A stretch of 64,000 bases of DNA from Ceraceosorus guamensis (taxonomy: Eukaryota; Basidiomycota; Exobasidiomycetes; Ceraceosorales; Ceraceosoraceae): positions 496,001 to 560,000 of the forward strand of contig NW_020289997.1 in assembly GCF_003144195.1 (NCBI RefSeq). The letters are read 5' to 3'. The position numbers and the translations under genes are program-made. This document shows, one piece after another, positions 12,120-29,241 of the stretch (its first letter is position 1; the number at the start of each line of letters is the position of its first letter). The notes below the pieces were generated by a model. The model saw only the letters and a program-made list of their open reading frames with translations. It had not been told where the DNA came from and did no database searches.

Positions 12120-15025
12120 TCAAGTGTCGGTTCTTGAGTGTTCTGTTGCGTAACCAACAGCTCTCGCTCTATACAATGCTCGCCTGCCGCTTCCTCTTCC
12201 CAACGAAGCAGGCGCTTCCATCTCTAGGGCGTGCAGAGCATCCTGCATGGTGACTTGCCGAGCCCTAGCCTTCTCTTCCGCCTCCTTGGCTCTCTGACGC
12301 TCAGCTAGATCAGCCCAGCCTGAGGATTTGATGTTTCCGTCTACAGCGCCCGTCACACTGACGCGGCCCGTGTGCGCATGGGGCGCAAGACCGCTCCACT
12401 CTTTCTTGAGCCCTCCACTCAGTCCAGAGCCCTTCACAGAGCCTTGAGAGAGTATTCCGCTGGGTTGTGGAGCGAAGCGTGGACGCGGCAGCGCCCCCAA
12501 TCCTCCCGGCGTCGACGTGCCAGAGACATCTGCGCTGGAGCCTTTGTCTTCCGCGCTGACACTTCCGGTCCGGTTCGCAAGCGGACTGGCCGCGGCCGAC
12601 GCGTTCACTGCAGCAGACATTTGCATCCACTTGGGCGTGTTGGCAGCCGGTCCCAAAGCCCTTGCGGCAGTATTGTTGGCTAGCCGACGCCTGACATCTT
12701 CAGACATGTTCTTCGCTTGAGCTGCAGCTCCGAGAGGACGCTTCTTGGTTGCCTCTCGTGAGATGCCGCCATCGGCCATCTCGACATCGTCGTCCAAGGT
12801 CCCAGCAGCTTCCTTCTCATCACGTTCAAATCTGATTCTCCTCGCGGCTTGCTCATTGGTGCGTTCGACCCTTTCCAGAGCTCGAAGTTGTTTTTGAGGA
12901 TCGGTGCGGATACGTTGATGATACATTGGCGTCGCTCCATCTTCCAGGGACTTCTTGCGTTCCCAGAAGGATGGCTCTCGCTCATGCGAGGACCATGTGC
13001 GGTGACGAGAAGCGGTGATCATGGACTCGACAAGACTTCGGACTCTAGATTTCGTGGCGAGCGAGAGGTACTGTAGCACAGCGCCCTCAACTTGGAGGTC
13101 GTTCTTTTTAGCTGCGCAAAGTTTTGCCAGGCGTAAGGGTTAGCTGTCTGGAGGACGGAACCGCCGAATGATCCGAGAAGTCTGCTCACCAATCTGCAAG
13201 ACGCGAGCAGATAGAGTGAATGGGTCTAAGAAACTACTCGAATTGGCATACACCGCTGCTCGGACCTCTCCGGAAGCCTGAGCGCCTTGCAATCCCATTG
13301 CGTGCTCTTCGGCCTGAGGAGGGGAGTGAATCGTTTTGAAGCATATAAGTACAGCAAATCGAAGGAGGCGACAGCATGACCATTACGCACCCCAAGATCC
13401 ACGCCCGAGGAGCCAATGACATCTTGTAGCGCGTCAACGCCTTGAGCTGTCTGAGTTTGCGTGGGTGCTGAGGTGACTGCCTGACCACGGCTGAGTGGCA
13501 GTCTGTGTGATGGTGCTGGCGGAATTGTAGCAGCGACCTGACCAGGTTGTGCATCTGGGGGCTGCGGAATTTGCCCATCCAAAGGCGTTTTGGGCAGCGC
13601 CCCAGATGACTGCGGCGCTTCAATCGCCTCCGTTGCAGTGCTTTCAGCTGGAGCAGGGACACTACATTGGACGGTAAGGAGAGGAGTGCAAAGTAAGAGA
13701 TGGACTTGTACGAAGAGCAGTAACAACTACGCACATTGCGTCTCCTCCTCCTTGCTGCTGCTGCTGCTGTTGTTCCTGTTCCTGTTGCTGTTGTTGTTTC
13801 GGTTTTCGCTTCTTTTTCGGAGCTTTTGGACCCTGAGTCGCGGCTGTTTGCAGCAAGCACAGGGTAGACAGCGTTGCATGGTCAGCCCAACGCAGGATGC
13901 ATCACCAGTGTGTTTAAGTCGCTCGGTCGACGCCAAGGAGTGCTCAACCGGAAGTATTCTCAAAGGTGCCGTTCGAAAGAGCTCACCTTGAGAATTCAGA
14001 GACGTATCAGCAGCCTCCCCGTTATCAGTGTCTGCCTCACCAGACGCAGCATTTTCCGCCTTGTTTTTCTTCTTTCTAGGCTTTGGCTGGGCTTTCTTTC
14101 GTTGCTTGCCCGGGGGCGCACCAGGGATGGGTTCGACGTGCAGATCACGAGGAGGCCCATGCGGAGGCATGATGCCGTTGTCAGCTTGAGTTTCGGATTG
14201 GGACCCTTGCGACTGCTGCTGTTGCTGCTGCAGGTACGGGTGCTGATGCTGCTGATGCTGTTGGAGTTGGACTTGCTGCTGTTGAGATGGTGCGAGTGGT
14301 GGACCCATCGGCACGTGAGGAAGCAAAGACGAGCCCGAAGGCGTAGGAGCTGAGGGACCAGGCGAGGGACTCGGGCCTCCCCATATCTCGTTGGGAGCGC
14401 TGCCAAGGTTGGGTGGTGAAGAGGCGGCTTCGGGCCAATTTGAGGACAAGGGGGCTCCGCCCACTGCACTTCGTCCGGCGTTTGCTTCCTGCGAAGAGGG
14501 GCCATTCAGTCCGGGAAGGAAGCCCAAGTCAGCCCAGTCGCCTCCGCTAGAGGCGCTGCCAGTATTGCTGTTACTTCCGCCTGTGAAAGCGCCGAAGGAG
14601 ACTGGTTGAGAGAGGAAGGCACTCGCGTCCATGCTGCTTGCTGCCATGCTGCCGCTCGACATGCTGGATCCACCGTAAAAGTTGGCGTCTACACTGCCCA
14701 TGTGGTTGAAGCCGCCATTTGCGTTGTGACTACTCCCATTAGGTAGAGACGCGTGATAGTCGGGTTGCGGCTGGAAGCCCATGGATGATCCTGGCAGGCT
14801 CGTGTGAAGGGGACGGGAGTGATCAGAATGATGATAACCGAAGTGACCAGGTTGAGAGCCGAAGTGCTGCTGCGGAAGTCCACCCATGTGAGAGGGGACG
14901 AAGCCAGACTCTGTCTTGATCCTCTTGTTGGACGCTGCATTCGAATTGCCATTTCCGTTACCGTTTCCCATCATAGTCGGGCTGTATGCCGCCGCGGACG
15001 GCGGAGTGCCAGCTCCGGACGCCAT
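12120..15025 (-). CDS. TAF4: Transcription initiation factor TFIID subunit 4 (TAF4)
   Basis: Five exons (15025-13987, 13843-13735, 13661-13391, 13313-13190, 13111-12120) join in phase to 844 residues. The first about 380 residues are low complexity (Gly/Asn, Ser, poly-Gln, then basic PKKKRKPKQQQQ), as in many TAF4 proteins. The conserved TAF4 C-terminal region begins with VDALQDVIGSSGVDLG (about 458-473), runs through AEEHAMGLQGAQAS and FLDPFTLSARVLQIAKKNDL, and continues with AVLQYLSLATKSRVRSLVESM. That last part contains the histone-fold partner surface for TAF12. A charged helix with KQLRALERVERTNEQAARRI follows. TAF4 is a core scaffold of TFIID and acts in the nucleus at RNA polymerase II promoters. 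The family call rests on the C-terminal block; the N-terminal exon is less certain in detail. Confidence 0.9.
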
Positions 15026-17178
15026 GTCGATCGGAAGCTGAAGTCAGACCTACTCGCACTGCTTCGATACTTGAAGGCCGACTTGGCACCAATTGCACGG
15101 TTTGCCTGTCCTGGCCCTCGGGATCCCCTGGGCACGCTGACGCGACGGAACGGGTCAAGCCAGGTGCAAGGGTCGTGTTCTAGACAGTCGCGATGCTCAT
15201 CGAGTACCCGAGGAGCGATAAAGACTCTGAAAGGCCGTCGTCCAGACGACAGTCGACTTTGAAGCACAAGCTGTGCGCCAGCGAGTGCAGTGGGTTGAAC
15301 AGGCCACCAGGCTTTGGAAGGGTGAGGTGAGATGCCTTAGGCTGGCTGCCCGTAGAGCCGACCAAGAGAGGGTCGATGAGAGAAGTATGTACAATGTCGT
15401 CTTATCTCGTGAAGATTCGTAGCTAGGACTGGGGCGAAGGCGGGCCGAAGGAGAAAGAGATCGAGTGGTAGAGCCCTAGGTGGAGCCCCGTTGCGATGAA
15501 GCAAGTCGAGAAGATCGCGACTGTGTTCGACTTCTCGGCCGAGACTATGTACGCGTAGTTATATATGGCGAGGCGTGCCGCGTCAGTGGCGCGCGCGCGC
15601 TAGTCTCAAGTTTTTGGTGGGGGGCTGTACTGCTGCTCAGTCGCGGTGACCGGTATATCGAGGGGAAAGGGCGCAGGGCAGAGGGGCAGGCAGGCGGCAC
15701 GCAGGCGGACAGGCGCAGGTTTGTGGAGGAAGCGGTCGGGGGAGAGGGACGCGTCGGTGCGCAACCCCGGTGGTCTTATTATATAGACGCGCCGCATCGA
15801 CGCAGACTGGCAGCGTCTCAAGGACTGGCACTTTATCTGCCCGACATCACTTCCACGCGATCCATGCAAGCAATTGAATATCTCCACAGCAGCAGCAACC
15901 CTGCAGCACCTACGCGCCGCGCCGCTCATGTGCTGCTGTGGTGCTCACGTCGCGCACGAATTGCTGCCGCGCTGGCCGCCGAAAAAAAAGGGGGGGAAAG
16001 AGCAAAGGCTTATTATGGCTTATACACACGGCAGCAGTCGTGAGTACATCAGCGTGTGCGTACGCGTGCGTACTGTATGTGCAGCAGGCGGATACCGCGC
16101 GTTCAACGCTGTAGCAGCAAAGCGACGCGACACGCGCGCGCAGCGCGTGGCAGAATCACATTCGTGATTCACGATTCACGATTTATGACTCACGACTCAC
16201 GACTGCTGGTGATTGAGATCTCGCGGTGATGATGCTGTACGTGTAAGAGAAGTCAGCACCGCCAGCATGATGATCACATGGTAACGTGCAAGTCTCGGCT
16301 TCGTAGAGCTCTGCACTGACCGCCGGACCGGCAAGCTACGTGCGTGTTGCGGTGTTGCTGACCACAGCAGTAGATGTCGGCGCTACACATGTCCAAATCA
16401 AAATGCAGTAGTCGAGAGTCTAGAGTCGTGAGTCTTGAGACATCTTTCCTAACGCCGCTGCACGAGGCCGAGTCTGCAATCGACAATCGTTCAGTACTGC
16501 GGTTAAAAAAAAGACTTATGACCGTTGAACAGCTAACCAGTCGACAGCCGGCACGAATACTCGTGGCTGTCCATTGAGAAAGGCGCGATGGCTCATGGAC
16601 TTTCACGTGGCATGCTCAACCTCAGACTCGATCGTTCGATACTCACCCTCACCAACCCCCACCCCACCCACTACTGAAACTCTTCTCCTCGAGATTGTGT
16701 GTAGCAAGCAGCAGTCGAGAGGCGCGCCATTCCATCCGCGGATTAGGTCGGCCGAGGTTTCCGTCCACGCTGCTCTCCACTCAGCGCGGTGGGCGTGCTG
16801 CATATTATGCGTGCGCATGCCGACGTCCACGCCTTCCTTTGCCATGTTCATTCGTGATTTACACTATGCCTCTGTCATCTTGACGCTCATCCAGCATTCA
16901 CGTATTCGCACACACACACGCATTAGTGTCTGAGCCCAAGGAGAACGATCGTCGCCCGTGCATAAGCACACTCGTCAGCTCCAAAATCCTCCACCGCAAC
17001 TACTCCTGTTGGAGGATCACCGCTACCGGCGCAGGTCTCATTCGCCACCCCACTGTTCTCGCAGCTCTAGACACTGGATTTCTGCGTTGCTGTTATTCAA
17101 TCGCCAACAGATTCAGACAGAATTCCACCTTCTCGCCGAAAGACGCTGGAGGAATTCTGTCAGGATCGCATCACCACC
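15026..17178. promoter_or_regulatory. Divergent intergenic region upstream of TAF4 and the 17179 gene
   Basis: No supported gene over 2.15 kb. It carries a (GC)n run near 15590, an A7/G6 tract near 15985, and a dense block of heptamers ATTCACG and ACTCACG at about 16158-16203. CT-rich DNA before 17179 looks like a leader. Confidence 0.5.
16158..16203. repeat. Tandem heptamers ATTCACG / ACTCACG
   Basis: Two short runs with a 7-bp period: GATTCACGATTCACGAT, then GACTCACGACTCACGACT. The same words, singly or doubled, recur across the non-coding parts of the window. Confidence 0.8.
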
Positions 17179-17969
17179 ATGGCGCCTATTCCGCCTGCGC
17201 TCGTCCGTCTGCTGACGGGTCTCGCAGCCGAGCAAATCACACGTCGGGTGAGTCTGTGCATGCTCTGAGCGCCTCGTAGCTGTCCGAGCAGCGATTCTGA
17301 CACTCTATCCCACCTCGTCGTGATGATAGCTGGCCGCTTCACCAGCATTCCAGTCCTTTGTTCACAGAGTGCTTCATGAAGCGGATCATTTGCCCCATAG
17401 ACTGCAGGGTAGAGAAGTTCCACCTTGGAGAGACCCGCATGTGGGCAGACACAATGGGCCGGGGATGATGGGCAAATTTGGTGAGTGGGTGCTGCGTGTC
17501 ACTAGAAGTCACAAGTGAAAGAAAGGTAAAGACTACGAAAATCTTGGGCACAACAAGAATCTTGGGACGATCGCGCGACGCGAATTTCGATGATGCTTTC
17601 ACATACTCTCGCAATGCTAGCCTTGTGGAAGCAGCAAGGCTGTTCTCACATGCGCTTTGTTGCTCCCCTCTTTCCCACGCATGCGCGTCACACGCAGAGG
17701 ATCCAGGCGAGCCACACGACGAGCCATCCCCGTTTTCGTCTTCAGGGAAACCGAGCGATGCCCGAGCCCATGCATCATCCTCCTCAGCAGAGTCATCCGA
17801 AGGCGCCAGGAACAACACCGTACATCGCGTTCCCAGAGACAAGGTCTGGGCAGACAGACTAGAGAAGCAAGCGATGGAAGAGGACAAGAGATTAGAGGAC
17901 GCTCAGACGAAGGAGAGGGAGTTTCAGGAGCTGATGGATAGGTTGAGGAACGGACCTGGAAAGAGATGA
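17179..17969 (+). CDS. Small unrecognised protein, possibly mitochondrial
   Basis: Three exons (17179-17247, 17330-17480, 17698-17969) join in phase to 163 residues. The start has a good context (CACCACCATGG). The N-terminus (APIPPALVRLLTGLAAEQITRR) is amphipathic and free of acidic residues for most of its length, which fits a mitochondrial presequence. It is followed by a His/Arg-rich block (FVHRVLHEADHLPHRLQGR) with PPWRDP. A Ser-rich acidic linker leads to a C-terminal charged helix (DRLEKQAMEEDKRLEDAQTK) likely to form a coiled coil. I do not recognise the family; small fungal mitochondrial proteins have this look. It ends 242 nt from the convergent formaldehyde dehydrogenase gene. The third intron boundary (17481-17697) is the least certain part. 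Confidence 0.65.
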
Positions 17970-18211
17970 CGAGGTTTCACCTGACCATCATTTCGAACTT
18001 TGCTCTACTGCTTTCAACATTTCCGCTCCTGCCACCCCTCCTATGCAGCATACATTTGTATCATACCATCGCATTGCATTCGACTTGCCGCTTCTCGTGT
18101 GTGCGTTGTGCGCCACGCATTGTGATCGCAAGTCGCGCTCCCGTCGCCTTACGGGACAATGGAGCGTGGGGCCCGCAGCAGGGCGTGTCAGCTCATACCT
18201 TTGCTGCACGC

Positions 18212-22272
<4,061 letters not shown>

Positions 22273-24192
22273 ATGTCTGCACAACAGGGCGAAGTCCTCC
22301 ATGATGCCGCCACGTACGATGATAAGAAGGCACAGCCTTCGGTCGAGGTCAACGAGGTAGGCTCAGGCAAGAAGAGCACCATCAAGATTGGAAAGGAGCT
22401 GGGTCCTGTCGCTCGTAAGTGTCAAGGTGCTCTGAGCGTGACTGCACCTCCATGCTAGAGTGCCACCCTCAGTCTCGAAGCTGGATGCTCGGCCCTAGGC
22501 GACCTGTGACTTGCTCTGACAAAATTACTATTACGCTCCGCCTGCGACGCTCTCATTTTAGTGATCTTCGCGTGTGGCACTGCGCTCTTCTCCGATGGCT
22601 ACATCAACGCCGCTAGTGGTCCAGTGAAGACCATACTTGGTGTGCTCTACGAGGACCGTAATCCCAATCTATCGCACGACCTTTCCTTGTTCAGCAGTCT
22701 GGCCTTCGCAGGAACAGTCGCAGGCATGCTGATCTTTGGTGTGCTTACGGATCGGATTGGACGCAAGCCTGGAATGCTATTCTGCTGCATCTGGCTCACG
22801 CTTTGGTCCATCATCATCGCCGGGGCTTGGGGAGCTGGTGGAAGCATCCCTGGTCTTTTTGCAGCTCTGCAAGCTTACCGATTCCTTCAAGGTATCGCAT
22901 TGGGTGCAGAGTACCCTTGCGGCTCCGTGGCTGCTAGCGAGAATACCGAGGCACCCGGAGTCAACCCAAAGCACACCCAGTCTCTCTTCATCCTTGCCAC
23001 CAACACTGCCATCGACTTTGGCTTCGTGGCAGCCAGCTTGGTAGCTGCTATCCTACTCGAAATCTTCAGCGAAAGGCATTTGGAGTGGGTCTGGCGACTC
23101 ACGCTCGGTCTTGGCGCTTTGCCACCCATGATCATCTTCTTCTTCCGCACCAGAATGCACGAGCCCGAGCAATTCAAAAAGGGCGCCATCAAGAAGCCGA
23201 CCGCAAAGCTCTGGTGGCTCATCATCAAGAAGTACTGGGTCAGATTATCGGCTGTCTCGCTTTCTTGGTTCATCTACGACTGGGTGTCCTATCCGTGAGT
23301 CAGCTTCGGGCCGCTTCCACGTTGCGTCGCACTACGCACAACGCGCTGACTAGGTTCGCATCTCTCACAGCGCTGGTCTGTACTCGAGCTTCTTCGTCTC
23401 GCAGCTCGTACCTGACAACGACTTGCAGATCAGTCTTTGGTACGGTGTGCTCATCAACGCATTCTACATCCCCGGCACCATCATCGGCGCGCTCCTCTCT
23501 GACAGACTTGGACCCAAGAATACCATGATCCTGGGACTCTTCATCCAGGCCGCCTTTGGTTTTGGGCTCGCTGGAGGTTTCGGCGCTCTTCGAAACGAGA
23601 GCATCGCTGGCATCATCGTGCTGTATGGTTTCTTCGTCGCAGCTGGAGGTGAGCGAGGCTAGCGCACGCATGCATGCAGCAAAGTGCGTCCCCTGATTTG
23701 CAAACTGTTTTCCCCGCCCCTTGCTCAGAGATGGGCCCCGGAAACAACCTGGGTCTCTTGGCGTCCAAGGCCGTAGCGCCGACTGCTGTTCGAGGAACAT
23801 TCTACGGTATTGCAGCAGCCATTGGAAAGGTGGGCGCCTTCGTGGCCACGTACGTCTACGACCAGATTCAAGCCGACTTGTCACCCGACGAGATGGCCAC
23901 CATTCGCTTCTCTGGCCCATTCTACATTGGTGCAGGCTTGGCGTTGGTCAGCGCTGCCATCGTCTTTGTGTTTATTCCTCAGGTCACCCACGATGGCATG
24001 AAGAAGCTCGACAGGGACTTTGAAGCCTACCTCGTTGCTAATGGGTACGATCTCAGCTTCATGGGCATGGAGTCTACCTCGGCACCCGAAAAGATTGAGG
24101 ATGTCAAAGACACCGAGTCCCCTCAGGAGGAGAAGGAGGGTATCGGCGCCGATGCGGAGAGAGAGCAGGCTCGTCGACAGACCGAGGCTTGA
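22273..24192 (+). CDS. MFS transporter, phosphate / glycerophosphodiester (PHS, GIT1-like) family
   Basis: Four exons (22273-22414, 22562-23294, 23371-23648, 23729-24192) join in phase to 538 residues. The membrane part starts FACGTALFSDGYINAASGPV, the mark of the PHS/GIT1 branch. It carries the MFS loop motif GVLTDRIGRKPG, the GIALGAEYPCGS motif of transmembrane segment 4, and about 12 hydrophobic segments. The N-terminal 45 residues and the Glu-rich C-terminal 50 residues are cytosolic tails. Relatives import inorganic phosphate or glycerophosphoinositol/glycerophosphocholine by proton symport at the plasma membrane. The substrate here is inferred only to that level. The phospholipase D gene follows 743 nt downstream on the same strand; a shared phospholipid theme is possible but may be chance. 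Confidence 0.9.
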
Positions 24193-24935
24193 GCTCGAGG
24201 AGGCCTGACCTGCACTGTTACATGCCCTTCTCCTCGTTATGACGACCACTTGACGGCTGTAACGCACTTTGCGCTTTGTACATTTTCCCATATGGATATC
24301 GTCACCCTTTGCTCGGCGACTTGTGGTGCTGGACTGGTGCGACTTCGATCGCAGCTGCTGTGCTCTGCTCTGACGGGGGACTTGATGAAAGTGGTCAGCG
24401 CGGCTGGTTTGCCTCGTTCGCCGATGGATCGGACTGAGCTGCGTTCCTGCATGCAGCGGCCCACACGATGCGGCAGAGCGATCGAGCGGACCTTCGCGCA
24501 GGCGTGGTGCGCCTGCAAAGGGAGGCCGTGCGCGCGCGCATACATACCGCCGGCGAATTGGATGTTATCATCACGCGCGCGGGGATCGCGCCGCCATGAG
24601 TTTATGCTGGCTGATGTCCCACTCATCCCGATCGCCGCACCTCTGACATTCCACAGCCTCGCCCGGAAGCGCAATCTCTTTAAGCGACCGCCATAGGCTC
24701 TACGTTCACGATTTATTGCTCTTCTCGATCGCCACTCGGGTGCAAGTCGACAAATCAGGTCGAGATTCACTTTGTGGTGCTCGCTATCGTGCCAATCGCA
24801 CCACCGTCCCTCAGTCAAACAGCAGCATCGCAGCATCGCTGGTCGACGTTCGCTCTCCTCTCTGTATCGCAATCTCTGAAGCCGAAGCCATCCCAGTTCC
24901 TCCAGTGCCTTCTCCAACCCCTCTAGTACTTCAAG
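24193..24935. promoter_or_regulatory. Spacer and probable promoter of the phospholipase D gene
   Basis: No gene is seen. CT-rich DNA (about 24840-24930) directly before the start codon looks like the transcript leader. Confidence 0.45.
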
Positions 24936-27789
24936 ATGGGTGTGCGCGACACACTCAAGAAGAATCTGGATCCAGAGACGTTTGTGGACAGCGTGTCGAA
25001 GCTGGGCAGCGGTTTCGCGGCGATGATGAACCCGAATCACCGACACGACGAAGCGCACGAAAAGGAAAAGGACAAGATTCTGCAATCCATTCGCGATTCT
25101 CACAGGTTCAACTCGTTTGCCGGTGTGAGATCTGGCAACCGCGCAAAGTGGTATTCGGATGGTCACGATTACTTTTGGGCATTGTCTGAACTGCTTGACA
25201 ATGCCAAAGAGACGATCTTTATCCTCGATTGGTGGCTCACCCCGGAACTTTATCTCAGGCGTCCTCCTCACCTGTACGAGGAGTGGAGGCTGGACAGACT
25301 GCTCAAGCGCAAGGCGGAACAAGGAGTTCAGGTTCGAATTATTGGTGAGTAGCGCAAGAAATTTGGAGAGCGCTGCGTAGAAGTGCGAAGCATACGTCCA
25401 GCTGATTGTCTGCCCTTGCGTAACAGTCTACAAAGAAGTGACGGAGACGATGACGATGAGCTCTGCACACACCAAGCACGCGCTCGAGGACCTGCACCCG
25501 AACATTCGCGTCTTCCGTCACCCCGACCACATGCCGCACGGGGAGATCACTCTCTTCTACTCGCACCACGACAAGGTGGTCGTCGTCGACGCTGAGTACG
25601 CTTGCGTCGGTGGACTTGACATCTGCTTTGGACGATGGGATACGCAATCGCACCCCCTCTCCGACTGTCACCCCTTCGCCATGCTGGAGCGCACGCTGTT
25701 TGTTGGCCAGGATTTCAACAACGCTCGAGTCATGGACTTTGCCAAAGTCGACGACTTTATGAACAACCAGCAGAGCAGCCTGAGCTTGGGGCGCATGCCA
25801 TGGCATGATGTGCACGTCACCTTCACCGGTCCTTCGGTGCTCGACGTCGCTTACAACTTCATCGAGAGGTGGAACTTCGTCAAGGAGCTCAAGTATGGCA
25901 AGGGGTACAGCCTCATCGCTTTCCCGCACGGCGCTGTTCCCGCATCGGATGTGCTTGAAGAGCATCAGGAAATCGCTCGTCACCCTCACATGGAGCGCTT
26001 TCACGAATATGGAGAGAGGTTCATGCATCCATGGCACCCCGAGCGCAGAAAGCTTCAACTTTCGGATGGTGGCTCTGTGGGCGCCAATGCTACCATGGAC
26101 GTGCAAGTTGTACGCAGCGCTGCGGACTGGTCGAGCGGCATCTTGACCGAGCATTCGATCCAGAACGCTTTGATCGAGCTGATCCAGACCGCGTCGCACT
26201 CTATCTACATTGAGAACCAATTTTTCATCACAGCCACCCAGCCTGGACAGGTGGTCAATTGCGTTGGGGCAGCCATTGCGAACCGAATCATCTCGGCAGC
26301 GAAGGACGGCAGGCGCTTCAAGGTGGTCATCGTCATTCCATGCATCCCTTGCTTCGCAGGCGAGCTTCAGGAAGCGGCGGGAAACCGCACCATCATGCAG
26401 AAGCAGTACGAATCCATCAATCGTGGAGGCAAGTCCATCATGGAGGTGATCAAAGCTGCAGGCTACGATCCGCACGAGTACATCAGCTTTTGGAATCTGC
26501 GCGGCATCGACCGCATCCCGAGCGGCATTGTGCGCGAGACGGAACAGGCGAGCGGCATCACTTACCATCAGGCGCAAGTCGCGCTCGCCAGGGTATATAT
26601 CGGTGATGCGGCATACCAGGACGGCAGAAAGAAAATCGCCATCAAGGTGCCGAGCAGCGAGCCTGATGCGCCACTCGACAAGGATGGCAAGAAGAAGCTT
26701 TCGACCGTCGAGGAAGTGGAGATGCCTGCAACGAGCCAAGAAGCCTTGGAAATCCTCCGGAAATTTGCGAATGGAACGCCCGAAAGAGCGAGGGGCTTGC
26801 AGGACTCCATTGCGAGCGCGTTTTTGCACGGCCAACCTGACATCACGCAGTCACAATGGCAGGGGTCGGAAGAGGAGGAAGTCAATGCTTGGGTTACTGA
26901 AGAGACTGTGAGAGCATATATACGTGGCGATTCCGGGCGAAAGGGTGTTGACGTTCTTTTTTCTTCCGATCCCCACTGATGCAGTACGTACACTCCAAAT
27001 TGGCTATCTTTGATGACCGCACCGTTTTGATTGGCTCGGCCAATCTGAACGACCGCAGTCAGGCAGGTGATCGAGACTCTGAAAGTGAGTCTGATCTGCC
27101 AGCCGCACAGCGCCCTTCGCTGACATTACCACTATTGTGTGTTGCTTCTCACAGCTGCAATCGTCATCGAGGACCATGACATGTTCGAGAGCAAGATGGA
27201 TGGCAAGAAGGTAGGCACAGCAAGCTTCAGCTGCGCACTGCAGACATATCTGAGCTGACCAGACCATATCGTGTAACAGTACATGGCAAGCCGATTCGCT
27301 GCTAGCTTCCGCAGACATCTCTATCGCCAGCATCTTGGCTTGGTCGCACCACAAGAGTGCACGCCAGAGACTGCAAAAGACCAGCCCACTCCAGCGCAGC
27401 GTCCTGCTCCGCATCCCTTCCCAGATCCCGAGCGCAAGGCTCAGGAGGAAGAGTGGGAGCAGCTCGTCGAAGACCCTCTCTCTCCCGAGCTGGAGGAGAT
27501 CTGGCGCAGACAAGCGCGCACGAATACCGCTATTGTCGACGAGCTCTTCCAGGTCGTGCCTTCCAACCGAGTTCGCAATTGGAAAGACTACGACAGCTTC
27601 TTTGTCGCCCGAGGAGCACGCACTGGTCACATTGCCGAACCTGGCAAGCGAAGCGCTCAAGAAGTCAGACAGAGATTGGCGGGCTACAAGGGCTCGCTTG
27701 TTGAATTTGCCTACGATTTCATGGACGGAGACAACTTTGAAAAGACAGACATCACTACCAGCAAGGCTCTGCTCGACCTCTACACTTAG
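24936..27789 (+). CDS. PLD1: Phospholipase D, short fungal form without PX/PH domains
   Basis: Five exons (24936-25344, 25427-26907, 26985-27084, 27155-27210, 27280-27789) join in phase to 851 residues. Two catalytic HKD motifs are visible: His184-X-Lys186-X4-Asp191 (HDKVVVVD, followed by [11 protein letters not shown]) and His633-X-Lys635-X4-Asp640 (HSKLAIFD, followed by [10 protein letters not shown]). The IYIENQFFI segment typical of eukaryotic PLD lies between them. The protein begins directly with a charged helix before the first catalytic half, so the PX and PH domains of yeast Spo14 or human PLD1 are absent. It is about half the length of Spo14. The enzyme hydrolyses phosphatidylcholine to phosphatidic acid and choline. 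The second HKD motif starts exactly at an exon boundary. A Lys/Glu-rich insert (about 560-620) precedes it. Confidence 0.96.
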
Positions 27790-29241
27790 GCAGCCTTGCG
27801 CTTCGCTGCTATTGGGGGCAAAACCTCGCGTATCGCCAAAACGTCACACTTTCAGTGACTGTGCTTTGTGCTCTCTGACTTCCCACCTCTGGCCAGCTCC
27901 TGGCTCAGCGAATGTACCGAATGTGAATGTATCCGTTCCGACCACTTACGCGAAGTTCACGTGGTTTTCTGTATTGACGCTCACGCATGGCGGTCAAGAG
28001 AAAGAGGTCTCTTGTGCCAGCAGCGCTTTCAGAATCGAACCGCCTCCTTACATGATGGCGAATCACAGTTTGAATGCGTGATTGCCCCTCCTCACCCGTC
28101 GAATTCAGTGCCATCCACTTGCCTGCGTTGGGAGTTGGGCACGAGCGGATAAAAAAGTGCGTATTATACGTGCATCACATCTGTCAATCGCGAATGTCTG
28201 CGCTCTGATGCGCGCGCGTATCATATGCACGTCGGCGTCTCGACCATGTGATCAAACTTGCCGTCCGAGGGCGGTTTGAAACCTCGGGCGATCCGAAGTC
28301 TACCTACATAAGCTGCTGCGTCAGTGCGCCATTCGTGAGTGAGTTGCATTCTGCAGGCTTGATGCTGCTGCATGCTGCCGTGGAGACATGCGCGATCACT
28401 GAACCAGTCCGCTGGTGCGCTCGCTTACCCTGTGATCTCCGGCAGCTGGTCTTGCATGCTCCTCTTGTCCCCCCCGGCCCCGCCCCATACACACTTCGCG
28501 CTGTAGCACGCCTGCTTCTCACCTCGGGGCTCACGGCGAGATCACTCACGTTTTGCAGTCACCAGTGTAGTCACGAGTCACGAGTGTCTGATCAGGTGTC
28601 ACACAAAGCACCTTAATTGAGTGAGGCTGGCGCTACTCCGGCACGTCGCTGTTCATGCATGTTGGCGAGCCCGACAAAAATACAAAGTGCATGCTGCTGG
28701 GCTCGTTGTGGAGATGCATGAAGCGTTCATGATCACAATCGTGAATTTTTCTTTTGGACAGTTTGAAAAAGGCAGGCGGGCAGGCAGGCAGCGCTGCGAC
28801 CGTCAGCTAGACAAGAACCTGCACACACACAGCGTCCCACATTCTGCGCACAGCCTGGCGACCTCGTGGTCCGTCGACATTTGGGCGTCCGTTTGGGGAC
28901 CTAGCTTGGCGTCGATTCACGACTACCGCACGCGGTATGACACGCTCCTACTCAGTCTCCACAAGAAAAGACCGAGGCGACCACATGGTCCTCATTCTGG
29001 GTAGCGTCTGGATGACGTGGGGTGACAGCGCACATGACTCGTCCCCGAGTGGTTGGCCTGGGGATCCATTGAAGCAAGGAAAAATTGCGAGGTATATATA
29101 GCTGCCCTTTTCTTTCCGCGCCTTCAACCTTGCCTTCAAGCCTCTTCTCCTGCTTGCGCCTATTCAAACCTTCACCAGCCCATTCAAGCATAGCTTCAAC
29201 TTTGGACCCAAGCCATCTCGAATCATCTCCGCACATTCACA
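27790..29241. promoter_or_regulatory. Intergenic region and promoter of the secreted-protein gene
   Basis: No gene is seen over 1.45 kb. It contains a GTCACGAGTCACGAGTG run near 28567, GGCAGGCAGGCAGG near 28777, and a TATA box with a CT-rich leader before 29242. Confidence 0.5.
29093..29100 (+). promoter_or_regulatory. TATA box of the secreted-protein gene
   Basis: TATATATA lies 149 nt before the start codon and is followed by a pyrimidine-rich stretch, the usual order for a strongly and conditionally expressed fungal gene. Position and sequence only; no transcription data. Confidence 0.6.

Noticed and set aside
16158-16203. Heptamer block as a replication origin or telomere-like array
   Set aside because: The words are scattered over the whole window and are short; nothing ties them to an origin, and they do not match a fungal telomere repeat.
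25339-26835. 498-codon frame antisense to phospholipase D
   Set aside because: Exact shadow of a strongly supported exon with both HKD motifs on the other strand.
22273-27789. Transporter plus phospholipase D as a functional gene cluster
   Set aside because: Only two neighbouring genes with a loose lipid link; the transporter substrate is not certain and fungal neighbours are often unrelated.
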